NCBI RefSeq assembly: GCF_001305855.1
Contig: NZ_LIXZ01000005.1
Coordinates: 228,413-292,412 of the forward strand
Origin: Rossellomorea vietnamensis
GTDB lineage: Bacteria; Bacillota; Bacilli; Bacillales; Bacillaceae_B
Direction of reading: 5' to 3'
DNA: 64,000 nt
Position numbers and translations under genes: made by a program. Below the pieces are notes generated by a model. The model was not told the DNA's origin. It saw only the letters and a list, made by a program, of their open reading frames with translations, and made no database searches. Of this stretch, positions 1 through 7,824 are shown one piece after another. Within the stretch, counting starts at the first letter, position 1. Every line of letters begins with the position of its first letter.

Positions 1-17
1 TTCATCTTTGGCAAATA

Positions 18-2195
18 TTATTCTTCGGTTGTTTCCAGATTTTCTGTGTTTTCAAGCTGATCGGCATTCCGGACTTTCTCTTCTGTTGAGGAGTTGTAGT
101 ATCCTTCTTTTTCATATTGTTTTTTTAGTTCGAAGTATTTGTCCATGATCCGTTTGGCGATGGTTTTGTTTACATATGGATCTTTGACTTGATGTGAATA
201 TGGCAAGACCACTGAAAAGGCAACTTCCGGATCATCATAAGGTGCGTATCCGATTAAAGTTGTGTTAAAGGTGTCAAACTGTCTTTTCTTCTCAGGACTA
301 TAATAAAATGCTTCTGCAGTACCAGATTTAGCTGCTGCATTATATGGAGCACTACTGAAAATATTGGCTGTCCCTTGTCTGGCATGGGCAACCTGATAAA
401 ATCCTTGTTGAACCTGCTCAATTTGCCTATCTGAAGCATCAATTCTATTCAGAACATTTGGCTCATATTCACTTAATACAGGACCAACTTTACCAGTTTC
501 ACCGCTCGGTTCCCGTATCTCTTTCATAATATGTGGCTGCATGCGATACCCACCATTTGCAATCGTCGAAGCATATTGAACCAGCTGCATCGGGGTGTAT
601 AAATCATATTGTCCTATTGCAAAGTCCATCAAGTTACCTGGCAGATACCCTTTTCCTTGTAAACCGTCTACTTCACCAGGAAGGTCGATACCTGTTTTGA
701 CGCCAAGTCCGAATTGATTAAAATGATTTCGGAATGTACTGAATGTTTCTTTCTTAATATCCATAGGTTGCCCTTTATGATAAGTAACCCCCGCAACCTT
801 AAAAGCTGTTTTCCACATGTATGCGTTAGAAGAGACTTCAAGCGCTTTTTTGTCAGTTAGATACATTGGTCCCCATGATTGGTTAAACCATGATCTTTTT
901 ATAGGGGAATCTTTGATTTGTATGGCTTCATCGTAAAGAGTCTCACCAATATTTAATTTGCCGGTCATATATCCAGTTAATACTGTAGCACCTTTTACGG
1001 TAGATCCAACACCATATTCCGACGTGTATGTGCCTAGCGCATAGTCTTGTAATTCTGTCTGCCCATCTTCATTTTTTCCATATTTTTTTCCTACCATAGA
1101 AAGTATTTCACCAGTATTTGGATCCATCATGACGACAAAAGCACGATCTAAAAATGGTGATTCCCAATATTTTGCTGCTTGCTTACTAAGTTCCTCTTCT
1201 ACGATCTTTTCTAATTCCTTTTGTAGGTTCAAGTCGATGGTCAATACAACATCTTTTCCACTATGCCCATCAGATACAACCTGACTGTCGAGGACACTGC
1301 CGTTTTTGGTGATATACTCAATTTTTTCTTTTTGTCCTTTCAACACATCTTCATATTGTGATTCAAAATAACTGGTTCCTACCCTGTCGTTCCGTGAATA
1401 ACCTTCTGCAATGAATTGGTCGGCTATTTCACTAGGTAAACCCTGTTGCGAAGTAGAAACTTTGCCCAAGATGGTTCTCAGTGTACTATCATTAACATAT
1501 TTTCGTTCCCAATCTGTAGTCACGTTTACCCCAGGCATTTCCGATAAACGTTCACTCACTCTGGCCATTTCCTCCGTCGAGACATCTTTATTTTTGATGA
1601 TCTGTGGACTTAAGGCATATCCCGTATTGAACTCACGAAAGATAGCCAGGACTTCCATTTCCTTTTTGGAAAAAGAGTTGATATCTGCTTCGGTGATTCT
1701 CTCAAGCTGCATTTCGTAAATCTTCTTGTTCCTCTCATCCTCAGCCAGTTCTTCATCATCTTCGAGCTTCTTGATTTCTTCTTTTGAAACAAGCTTTTCC
1801 GCTTGATCAGGATGAGTGAGAAGCCAAAAGTCCTGCTTATCACGATCTGTAATTTTCTTTGTATCCATATCAATCAATTCAGCTAGTTTCTCAGCAACCT
1901 TCAGCATCTCTTTAGGCTTCGTCGTTTGTGTTCGCGTGTACGTAATGGCATTGAGCGGCACGTTGTCAACGATGACATTTCGGTAACGGTCATAAATTTT
2001 CCCTCTGGGAGGTGTTCCATTATGGGATTTCACATTTTCTGTTCTTGCAACTTCTGCTTCATAGTGGTTTCCCTGCACGATTTGTACAATTCCAAGACGA
2101 AGAATCAGAACTGAAAATAGAAAAAAGACCGATATAAACAGTAAATTCATTCTCAATGGGACATGGGTTTTTTTCTTTTTCTTCTTTTCCTTCAA
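18..2195 (-). CDS. pbpA: Class B penicillin-binding protein 2 (PbpA/PbpH type)
   Basis: A peptidoglycan D,D-transpeptidase of 725 residues that cross-links lateral wall peptidoglycan with the elongation machinery. A lysine-rich N-terminal tail (residues 2-9) precedes one membrane anchor (about 17-42), a dimerisation region beginning with PRGKIYDR (63-70), and the transpeptidase domain. All three active-site motifs are present: S398-T-V-K401, S455-S-N457 and K623-S-G-T626. The start is a TTG with AAGGGG nine bases upstream. The text resembles B. subtilis PbpA along its length; PbpA and PbpH are close paralogues and I cannot separate them with certainty. It appears to be a single gene, transcribed leftward. 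Confidence 0.93.
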   Translation of the reverse strand: MKEKKKKKKTHVPLRMNLLFISVFFLFSVLILRLGIVQIVQGNHYEAEVARTENVKSHNGTPPRGKIYDRYRNVIVDNVPLNAITYTRTQTTKPKEMLKVAEKLAELIDMDTKKITDRDKQDFWLLTHPDQAEKLVSKEEIKKLEDDEELAEDERNKKIYEMQLERITEADINSFSKKEMEVLAIFREFNTGYALSPQIIKNKDVSTEEMARVSERLSEMPGVNVTTDWERKYVNDSTLRTILGKVSTSQQGLPSEIADQFIAEGYSRNDRVGTSYFESQYEDVLKGQKEKIEYITKNGSVLDSQVVSDGHSGKDVVLTIDLNLQKELEKIVEEELSKQAAKYWESPFLDRAFVVMMDPNTGEILSMVGKKYGKNEDGQTELQDYALGTYTSEYGVGSTVKGATVLTGYMTGKLNIGETLYDEAIQIKDSPIKRSWFNQSWGPMYLTDKKALEVSSNAYMWKTAFKVAGVTYHKGQPMDIKKETFSTFRNHFNQFGLGVKTGIDLPGEVDGLQGKGYLPGNLMDFAIGQYDLYTPMQLVQYASTIANGGYRMQPHIMKEIREPSGETGKVGPVLSEYEPNVLNRIDASDRQIEQVQQGFYQVAHARQGTANIFSSAPYNAAAKSGTAEAFYYSPEKKRQFDTFNTTLIGYAPYDDPEVAFSVVLPYSHQVKDPYVNKTIAKRIMDKYFELKKQYEKEGYYNSSTEEKVRNADQLENTENLETTEE

Positions 2196-2531
2196 TTTGA
2201 ATAACCCCTTTTAAGCTTGTATTTTACCAAAATATGATAATGTTCTAGTCCTATTTTATAGAAATTTCGACTATATTTCTACCTCTATATGGAATTAATA
2301 CCATTAATCTTACTTCATTGGGTTTTGATGGTGAAAAATGAATGGAATATAGGGATAGTAGGTATATATATGGGGATTTATGCAACTGCGAAAAATGTCG
2401 AAAGAGGAGTATAGACAAAGTGGTTCCGTTTCTTTTAGAATATAGTCGTATTCAAAGCGATAAAAATGAAACCAAAGCTTTCCTTATTGCGTAGAATTGG
2501 TAACTAGATGATTGAGAGGTTGAAGGCTGTT
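2196..2531. other. Intergenic region between pbpA and a Spo0M-like gene
   Basis: This AT-rich stretch is the shared upstream region of two divergent genes, so it must hold both promoters. I see no clear sigma-A consensus pair, riboswitch or strong hairpin. The only firm site is the GAGAGG ribosome-binding sequence at 2514-2519 for the rightward gene. Confidence 0.6.
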
Positions 2532-2912
2532 ATGTTTAGTAAACTGATGTGCAGGTTCGGTATTGGGGCAACAAAGATTGATTTGGTATTAAATAAGAAG
2601 GAGTTTCGACCAGGGGATGTCATCAAGGGTGAATATGAACTAACCGGCGGTCGTGTAGAGCAGAAGTTAAAAAGAATTGAGACAGATCTTTTACAGTACG
2701 AGGATAATCGTTCTTCTGTTCTTCATCAGAATACCATCTTAAGCTCTTCAACGATGAAAGCAAACGAACAACGCACCATTCACTTTTCGTGCAGACTTTC
2801 AGATGCATTTCCACCAAGCAGTGAAAAAGTTTCATATAAGTTCGTCACCCGACTCGTCTTTGACGATGGTGTCAACAGCGTCGATCATGATGAATTTCAG
2901 ATTTTAGTATAA
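2532..2912 (+). CDS. Short Spo0M-like (arrestin-fold) protein
   Basis: A 126-residue protein matching only the N-terminal arrestin-like domain of Spo0M, the sporulation-control protein, which is about twice as long in B. subtilis. The family signature is at the N-terminus (GIGATKIDLVL, then RPGDVIKGEYELTGG and VEQKLKRIE). An ATG at 2508 would add eight residues, but the ATG at 2532 aligns with the Spo0M N-terminus and has GAGAGG upstream. It ends where the first arrestin domain of Spo0M ends, so it looks like a genuine single-domain member, not a truncation. A terminator follows directly. A second protein of the same kind lies at 7434-7820. The function is unknown; a scaffold or sporulation link is inference. 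Confidence 0.8.
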   Translation: MFSKLMCRFGIGATKIDLVLNKKEFRPGDVIKGEYELTGGRVEQKLKRIETDLLQYEDNRSSVLHQNTILSSSTMKANEQRTIHFSCRLSDAFPPSSEKVSYKFVTRLVFDDGVNSVDHDEFQILV

Positions 2913-2925
2913 TGATATGAATGTG

Positions 2926-2953
2926 AGCCCTTCTTTTTCGGAAGGGCTTTTTT
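2926..2953 (+). terminator. Intrinsic terminator of the Spo0M-like gene
   Basis: An 8-bp stem (AGCCCTTC / GAAGGGCT) with a 7-base loop, followed by a run of T, sits 13 bases after the stop codon. Confidence 0.85.
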
Positions 2954-2960
2954 AATGTGG

Positions 2961-3671
2961 TTATCTCTTTCCTATTGAAAACCCGTCAAATAATCTTCCA
3001 CCGTGTGTCTGGAGAACAGAATCGACCAGTCTCACAATATCCTTCTTATCATCTTTCCGATAAAATTCTTCGAAAGCATTGACATAATCCTCGGCAAATT
3101 TCTGATCGTACTCTTTTAATGCACGGACGATCCATTTTGAAGAGCCTATCCAATGATGATTCGTCCTCAGCACAAACTCATGAAGTGATTCCCCTATGGA
3201 GTTCGCAATGAAGATACTTTCCCCTCTATTCGTCGAGCCGATAAAATCCTCAAGGGTGTCTGTAAGAAAATACCTTTTCATCCGAATGGTCTCCGCTGAC
3301 CACTCTGGAGGTCCGTCCCTCAAAATGGTATTCGCTTCTTGTTTAATTTTGTCGATGATTGTGTGGTCGGTGAGTGGAATTCCTTCTGACACCATCCTTG
3401 GTAGGGAGGGGCGAGCCCGATTGGCGTCCGATTGGAAGTAGTGACGGAGGGTTTTCAAATTGTGTACAAATACTTCTATTGGCCATCCGTAGTAAATAAG
3501 TGATTCCCGGTATTCAGTTTGCAGTCGTTCATCGAGGACCACAATGTCTAGATCCGATGTGACTGTCTCTTCTCCTCTCACGACGCTTCCCCCGAGAAGT
3601 GCCGCTTGACAGGTGGGGAATTTTTCGTGGATGAATTGTTTGGCTGTTTCAATTGCTGATGCTCTTATCAT
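2961..3671 (-). CDS. Nucleotidyltransferase-fold protein
   Basis: A 236-residue protein with the polymerase-beta-like nucleotidyltransferase motif: LLGGSVVRG at about 25-33 followed by SDLDIVVL at about 39-46, whose two aspartates would bind metal. The C-terminal part is helical and resembles HI0074/MNT-type or aminoglycoside-adenylyltransferase-like proteins, but I cannot assign a substrate. The start (ATG at 3671) has AGGA nine bases upstream and lies inside the 3' end of the preceding HAD remnant, overlapping it by 23 bases. A 14-base stretch in the middle (around 3308-3321) is identical to the core of the hairpin repeat at 19098-19198. Confidence 0.75.
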   Translation of the reverse strand: MIRASAIETAKQFIHEKFPTCQAALLGGSVVRGEETVTSDLDIVVLDERLQTEYRESLIYYGWPIEVFVHNLKTLRHYFQSDANRARPSLPRMVSEGIPLTDHTIIDKIKQEANTILRDGPPEWSAETIRMKRYFLTDTLEDFIGSTNRGESIFIANSIGESLHEFVLRTNHHWIGSSKWIVRALKEYDQKFAEDYVNAFEEFYRKDDKKDIVRLVDSVLQTHGGRLFDGFSIGKR

Positions 3672-3882
3672 CGGATGATTTCCTTTCTCCTCTGATGATT
3701 AATTTTTCCAGATCCAGCACGTGTTCCGTCATATAGTCCGGGTGAACCTCTCCCGGGAACTCATGGTCATATTTATTAATCCACAAAGTATCCATTCCGA
3801 TCGAATTAGCCCCTATAATATCAGTAAAATAGTTGTCACCTATAAAAAGGGTCCTCGCTGGCTCGGCTTTAAAAACATTCAA
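3649..3882 (-). pseudogene. C-terminal remnant of a HAD-family hydrolase
   Basis: This 77-codon frame encodes only the last third of a HAD phosphatase: the EPARTLFIGDNYFTDIIGA stretch is the motif IV region where the paired acidic residues bind magnesium, followed by the usual short tail. The nucleophile DxD motif and the cap are missing. An in-frame TGA lies 21 bases upstream of the first possible start (TTG at 3882), and small membrane-protein genes occupy the sequence beyond, so the N-terminal two thirds have been deleted. AAGGAAG precedes the TTG, so a remnant peptide might still be made, but it could not be an active hydrolase. Confidence 0.75.
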
Positions 3883-3935
3883 TGTAAGTATACTTCCTTT
3901 TCACTTTCAAAAATCAAAAATGCTGGTCATTCCTT

Positions 3936-4106
3936 TCAGATTGACTCTGTGAATTCTTCTTTTTCCTTCCTCCTCCCTAAACTGTGTCCGATTACGATTC
4001 CTATGATCAGGATAAACAGATAGTCTGTTTCAAAACCTTCCGTGAAAAAACCCGTGATTCCCCATCCCAGGATGGCCCCAAATATGACTAAGAAAAGGGA
4101 TTTCAT
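3936..4106 (-). CDS. Small membrane protein, 56 residues
   Basis: ATG at 4106 is preceded by AAGGAGG at ideal spacing, and opens a 56-codon frame. The product starts MKSLFLVIFGAILGWG and has two hydrophobic segments (about 2-19 and 29-43) joined by an acidic turn, then a charged tail with GRRKEKEE. It follows the 67-residue membrane-protein gene by 15 bases, so the two look like a small operon. I do not recognise the family. The strong ribosome-binding site and membrane-protein pattern support a real gene. Confidence 0.7.
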   Translation of the reverse strand: MKSLFLVIFGAILGWGITGFFTEGFETDYLFILIIGIVIGHSLGRRKEKEEFTESI

Positions 4107-4121
4107 ATCATTTCCTCCTTC

Positions 4122-4325
4122 CTAATAGAATCCGACCATCGTGAGGAGTCCGACTCCAATGATGGTGGTCAATCCACCTGAGACGATTGCGATAAAAAGG
4201 GTTCGTATTTGTCGCGTTTCAAGCCAAATACTGAAGGCAACTACTATGGTGAGAATGATTCCGAAGAAAACAGCCGCATATGGATTGGACGGGGCTAAAA
4301 AGTCGTTCCAATTCAACCAATTCAT
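4122..4325 (-). CDS. Small membrane protein, 67 residues
   Basis: The product has two predicted transmembrane segments (about 16-35 and 43-66) separated by ETRQIR. ATG at 4325 has AAAGGAG at good spacing. It lies directly upstream of the 56-residue membrane protein on the same strand, so both are probably co-transcribed. No family recognised; the function is unknown. Confidence 0.75.
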   Translation of the reverse strand: MNWLNWNDFLAPSNPYAAVFFGIILTIVVAFSIWLETRQIRTLFIAIVSGGLTTIIGVGLLTMVGFY

Positions 4326-4460
4326 TCAATACACTCCTTTAGTATGTATCTCGCCTATCTATACATCAGTACAACGTCTTTAATCATAAGTATATCAAAG
4401 GACGACCATAATATGGGATTTATTTGTTCTGTTATGATTATAAAGTAACCGGAAAATTAA

Positions 4461-4479
4461 CCTAGTAAAATTTACTAGG
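4461..4479. promoter_or_regulatory. Perfect palindrome upstream of the CAP/LysM gene
   Basis: CCTAGTAAA and TTTACTAGG form 9-bp perfect arms around a single A, 79 bases upstream of the start of the secreted CAP-domain gene. A one-base loop suits a protein-binding dyad better than an RNA hairpin. The cognate regulator is unknown. Confidence 0.4.
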
Positions 4480-4558
4480 TGTTGATTTTACAGGCTTCGT
4501 TAATCAGTGGTAACAACTACCTGTTTTAAAATTAACAGAATTATATTTCAATAGAACT

Positions 4559-5188
4559 ATGAAAACTTTAAAACTTTTATCTATCTTATTGTTGTCTGTC
4601 ACTTTTGTCATTGGATTTGGCCATTCTTCCAAGGTTGCCGCTGCAGGTACCTATAAGGTCTCTTACGGGGATACGATGTGGAAAATCGCCGTGAAACATC
4701 AGGTGGGTGTATCTGAGTTGATTTCAGCAAACCCCGGAATCAGCAACCCGAATGTGATTTATCCTGGTCAAAGCATAAATATCCCAGGAGTAAATGCCAC
4801 TGCTGAAAGTTATACATACGAAGTAGTGAAACTCGTGAACATCGAGCGTTCAAAAGTGGGTTTACCCCCATTGAAGGAAAATTGGGAGTTATCCCGTGTC
4901 GCTCGCTATAAGTCGGAAGACATGATCGCGAAAAACTATTTCAGCCATACATCTCCAACATACGGATCTCCATTTCAAATGATGAAGGACTTCGGCATAT
5001 CCTACCAGGCAGCGGGTGAAAATATCGCTGCAGGTCAAAGGACTCCGGCTGAAGTTGTAGAGGCGTGGATGAACAGCGAAGGTCATAGAAAAAATATCCT
5101 TTCCCCAACGTATACAGAAATTGGAGTAGGATATGTGAAGGGTGGATCGTACGGTCATTATTGGACTCAAATGTTCATTAAAAGGTAA
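4559..5188 (+). CDS. Secreted LysM plus CAP-domain protein (YkwD-like)
   Basis: A 209-residue exported protein. Residues 1-29 form a signal peptide ending near AAAG. A LysM peptidoglycan-binding domain follows (about 31-76: YKVSYGDTMWKIA to YPGQSINIPG), then a CAP/SCP domain (about 84-209) with the conserved HTSP, GENIA and HRKNIL motifs. It resembles B. subtilis YkwD and related cortex or wall-associated CAP proteins; the biochemical activity of bacterial CAP domains is unsettled. The start lacks a recognisable Shine-Dalgarno sequence, which is odd in this window, but the signal peptide fixes the N-terminus. A terminator follows. Confidence 0.88.
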   Translation: MKTLKLLSILLLSVTFVIGFGHSSKVAAAGTYKVSYGDTMWKIAVKHQVGVSELISANPGISNPNVIYPGQSINIPGVNATAESYTYEVVKLVNIERSKVGLPPLKENWELSRVARYKSEDMIAKNYFSHTSPTYGSPFQMMKDFGISYQAAGENIAAGQRTPAEVVEAWMNSEGHRKNILSPTYTEIGVGYVKGGSYGHYWTQMFIKR

Positions 5189-5203
5189 AAAATAAGTGCT
5201 TAT

Positions 5204-5232
5204 GACTCTGGTACTGTACCAGGGTCTCTTTT
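5204..5232 (+). terminator. Intrinsic terminator of the CAP/LysM gene
   Basis: GACTCTGGTAC pairs with GTACCAGGGTC around a single T, with one mismatch, and is followed by TCTTTTT. As the loop needs at least three bases, the top pair probably opens. Confidence 0.7.
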
Positions 5233-5348
5233 TATACCTCGATAAAAACGGTTCAATTAAGGCTCGCTTTATTCAACAAGGAGTAGTGCACGGTAGTAAG
5301 GATCATCATGAAAGTTTCAGTGCGCTGCTACTTCCGGCTGACACAATG

Positions 5349-5387
5349 AAGAGGGGAGGCATCATTTCCATAGAGGTCTCCCCTCTT
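5349..5387 (-). terminator. Hairpin downstream of the 61-residue protein gene
   Basis: AAGAGGGGAG and CTCCCCTCTT form 10-bp perfect arms around a 19-base loop, four bases after the stop codon of the leftward gene. The leftward T-run is weak (CTTCATTGTGT), so termination strength is uncertain. Confidence 0.5.
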
Positions 5388-5391
5388 TCAT

Positions 5392-5577
5392 CTAATAAGT
5401 GCTGCGGTTGATATCAATAATTATCGTAAAATGGTTGTCATATGTAGAAACAATTTCTTGAACATATACGGCATGGGTTCCTAATTCTTCCCTCTTTTGG
5501 GTCACGATTGTTTGTAACAGGGCTGCGAGTGATTCACCTTCTCCTAATTCAATATCAATAAACTCTTGATCCTTCAT
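5392..5577 (-). CDS. Small acidic protein, 61 residues
   Basis: Translation from ATG at 5577 gives MKDQEFIDIELGEGESLA and a soluble alpha/beta-looking product ending in NHFTIIIDINRSTY. AAAGGAG eight bases upstream fixes this start over a longer frame that begins 93 bases earlier without a ribosome-binding site. I do not recognise the family. It stands alone between a terminator hairpin and the azoreductase gene. Confidence 0.65.
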   Translation of the reverse strand: MKDQEFIDIELGEGESLAALLQTIVTQKREELGTHAVYVQEIVSTYDNHFTIIIDINRSTY

Positions 5578-5688
5578 TTTCTCAACTCCTTTTCTTCTCT
5601 CTATACGAATGAAACGGGGCTGGAGTTTCGTATTAATTGAAAAAGTTGCCAAGAAAAAGAGCCAACACAAGGTTGACTCCCTCTATTA

Positions 5689-6324
5689 TTAAAATGTGTG
5701 TGCTAAATCTTTTGCTCTTGCAATTGCATTCTCTTTGATTTCCGCTGCTTTATCAGGCATTGCTGCATGTCCTTCTACAAATAATCCTTCGAATGAAGGA
5801 ACGCCATAGAATTGCATCATTACTTCCAGGTAGCGGTGTCCCATTTCCATTCCGGCTGCCGGACCCTCTGAGTAAATTCCTCCACGTGCTTGAATGTGAA
5901 GAGCTTTTTTATCTGTTAGAAGTCCAACCGGCCCCTGCTCCGTATATTTGAAAGCTTTACCTGCCACTGATACAGAGTCAATATATGCTTTCATTACTGG
6001 AGGGAATGAGAAGTTCCAAAATGGTGTAACGAAAATATATTTATCTGCTTCGACAAACTGATCGGATAATTCACCAAGTCGGCCAACTTTTGCTTGCTCT
6101 TCTTGAGAGAGTTCTTCGAATCCTTTCCCGGATTGCAATTTACCCCAGCCGCTGAATACGTCAGCATCGATTTGTGGGATATTTTCCTTGTATAAGTCCA
6201 AAGCAACCACTTCGTGACCCGGGTTTGCTTCTTTATACGTATCAATGAATGCCTTCCCTACAGCCATGCTGTAAGATTGTGTATCGTCGTGTGGATGTGC
6301 TGTAATATATAATACCTTTGTCAT
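5689..6324 (-). CDS. azoR: FMN-dependent NADH:quinone oxidoreductase / azoreductase
   Basis: A 211-residue flavodoxin-fold oxidoreductase of the AzoR family, which reduces quinones and azo compounds by two electrons with NADH. The N-terminal [16 protein letters not shown] segment binds the FMN phosphate, [16 protein letters not shown] (about 103-118) is the family signature at the isoalloxazine site, and [10 protein letters not shown] contributes a further flavin loop. ATG at 6324 is preceded by AAAGGGACG; the upstream extension of 43 codons has no homology and no ribosome-binding site. The length is typical. B. subtilis AzoR1/AzoR2 respond to thiol and quinone stress; nothing in the upstream sequence tells me whether that holds here. 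Confidence 0.92.
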   Translation of the reverse strand: MTKVLYITAHPHDDTQSYSMAVGKAFIDTYKEANPGHEVVALDLYKENIPQIDADVFSGWGKLQSGKGFEELSQEEQAKVGRLGELSDQFVEADKYIFVTPFWNFSFPPVMKAYIDSVSVAGKAFKYTEQGPVGLLTDKKALHIQARGGIYSEGPAAGMEMGHRYLEVMMQFYGVPSFEGLFVEGHAAMPDKAAEIKENAIARAKDLAHTF

Positions 6325-6522
6325 GTTGAATCGTCCCTTTCTGTATGTGAAATGATCCTTATCAAGGTTTAGAAATGATTTGAAATCATGTATCTCGAAC
6401 CATGATAGTCTTAATTCAAGATTAATAATATAAGATATTACCCTGAAACACAAATGAAAAGCTTCCAGTCAAAAAAAATAAGGAATTAGTCGCATGAACG
6501 AGACTGATTCCCTATAAAAAAC

Positions 6523-6948
6523 TTAGTCATTGTCAGGATATGTTCTTTGTAAAAAGGTCACAGACTGGTGAATCAATTGCTTTAACACCGTTTCGTCAAT
6601 GTCTGCTACTTTATTTATGTACACACACGCTTTACCGGATGTATGCTTCCCGAATGACTCCAGGAGTTTTTCTCTTTCGGAGTCACCTGTGGCAAAGTAT
6701 AAGCTTATCTTGGCTTTTCTGGGTGAAAACCCTACTAATGGAGCGTCTCCCTCGTGACCCGTTTTATATTTATAATGATAAGAACCGAATCCGATAATAC
6801 TTGGTCCCCACATTTTTGCTTCATGGCCGGTTGCTTCACTGAAAATATCCAGTAACCTATAAGCATCCTCCTTTTTTTTAGGATCTTCCACTCCCTCAAT
6901 AAATTCAATGACGCTCGCATCATTTTGTTTTGTTTTCAATTCATACAT
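6523..6948 (-). CDS. DUF1801-family protein
   Basis: A 141-residue protein of the DUF1801 (YdhG-like) fold. The recognisable parts are the KKEDAYRLLDIFSEATG helix, the WGPSIIGFGSYHYKY strand-turn and the AKISLYFATG strand. The start has AAAAGGAGC at good spacing. Structures of the family suggest a small ligand-binding fold, with no established reaction. Transcribed alone. Confidence 0.82.
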   Translation of the reverse strand: MYELKTKQNDASVIEFIEGVEDPKKKEDAYRLLDIFSEATGHEAKMWGPSIIGFGSYHYKYKTGHEGDAPLVGFSPRKAKISLYFATGDSEREKLLESFGKHTSGKACVYINKVADIDETVLKQLIHQSVTFLQRTYPDND

Positions 6949-7296
6949 ATGACCAGCTCCTTTTTCCTTTTCTTCCTAACCCACTATTTCTCTTTAAATC
7001 CTGCTGATTCCTGCATGGAGTCTGATATTATGAAATGATTCAAGTACCTCATTTTCTTTGACATCTATGACCGTATCGATTATGATGGTTTCATAATTTA
7101 ATATTCTCCTAAAGGGGAGTAGCTGTAACAATAAAGTCGTCATTACAGAGTGTATGCTCTCGGCTTTATTGACAACCATGTTGTTAGCGAGACCTTTACC
7201 AGTTGGTGAAGGCTAATATATGTCCAAAAAAGACCTTTACCACCATTGGTAAAGGTCTTTTCTTTATTATTTCACTTTGAAAGGAAGTAATGGACA
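6949..7296. other. Intergenic region with tandem hairpins, no gene
   Basis: No convincing coding frame lies here. Its notable content is a pair of repeated GACCTTTACC half-sites at 7191-7257, described separately, and the ribosome-binding site AAAGGAAG for the FbpB-like gene at about 7280-7287. Confidence 0.6.
7191..7259 (+). promoter_or_regulatory. Tandem hairpins, possible terminator or leader switch
   Basis: GACCTTTACC occurs at 7191-7200 and again at 7232-7241. The second copy forms a perfect 12-bp stem (7230-7241 with 7248-7259, six-base loop) followed by a T-rich tract, which is a textbook rightward terminator. The first copy can make a weaker local hairpin with GGTGAAGG, or compete for the same 3' arm. 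No gene lies upstream to be terminated, and the FbpB-like gene starts 38 bases downstream, so it may be a regulated leader. Confidence 0.5.
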
Positions 7297-7434
7297 ATGA
7301 AAAAGTTAAAATCAAACCTCTCTCGATTAATAGAAGATAACAAAGAAGAAATGATAAGAAATCGACGGGAGATGGACAGAATCGAAGAAAAAATCGATAA
7401 GAAATATACTACGGCGAAAAAGGAGCATGCCTAA
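7297..7434 (+). CDS. FbpB-like basic miniprotein
   Basis: A 45-residue, highly charged helical protein reading MKKLKSNLSRLIEDNKEEM, then a basic-acidic repeat ending in IDKKYTTAKKEHA. The pattern (LIEDNKEEMIRN followed by MDRIEEKIDKKY) matches the Fur-regulated basic protein B family, whose B. subtilis members help the FsrA small RNA spare iron. ATG at 7297 has AAAGGAAG upstream. The stop codon overlaps the start of the next gene as TAATG, implying translational coupling. I see no Fur box, so iron control here is not supported by the sequence. Confidence 0.65.
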   Translation: MKKLKSNLSRLIEDNKEEMIRNRREMDRIEEKIDKKYTTAKKEHA

Positions 7435-7820
7435 TGATACTGCGTAAATACATGTCCCTCTTCGGTGTGGGGTCTGCGAAGATTGATCTTGTGCTGCCTA
7501 AAACTTCATTTAAACAAGGAGAACTCTTGCATGGTTACTTCTTTTTAGAGGGTGGCATCATTGAACAAAAGCTGAGGCGGGTTGAATGTGATTTGGTTAT
7601 GATTGATAAGAATGGAAAAGAAGAGAAACTCATTGATTCCACCACTGTAATACAATCGGATATTATCCAGGCAGATGAACGTAATAAACTGTCATTTACC
7701 TACCGAATCCCTTTGGGAGTTCCTTGTTCTCAAGAGGGTGTCCGTTACTTGTTCAAGACTAAGCTGACGTTTGATCAGGGTGTTGAAAGCGTGGATGAGG
7801 ACTATATTTCAATTGTATAG
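7434..7820 (+). CDS. Short Spo0M-like (arrestin-fold) protein, second copy
   Basis: A 128-residue relative of the protein at 2532-2912, also covering only the first arrestin domain of Spo0M: LFGVGSAKIDLVLPKTSF, GELLHGYFFLEGG and IEQKLRRVE. It begins within the stop codon of the FbpB-like gene (TAATG) and also has its own AAGGAG at 7420-7425, so the pair is an operon with coupled translation. The function is unknown. Full-length Spo0M influences sporulation phosphorelay and cell morphology; whether half-size forms do so is inference. Confidence 0.82.
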   Translation: MILRKYMSLFGVGSAKIDLVLPKTSFKQGELLHGYFFLEGGIIEQKLRRVECDLVMIDKNGKEEKLIDSTTVIQSDIIQADERNKLSFTYRIPLGVPCSQEGVRYLFKTKLTFDQGVESVDEDYISIV

Positions 7821-7824
7821 AAGA

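Noticed and set aside
5196..5411. 71-codon rightward frame
   Set aside because: It spans a terminator hairpin, has no ribosome-binding site and shows no protein-like composition.
6994..7179. 61-codon leftward frame
   Set aside because: No ribosome-binding site, and its composition is unlike that of real neighbours.
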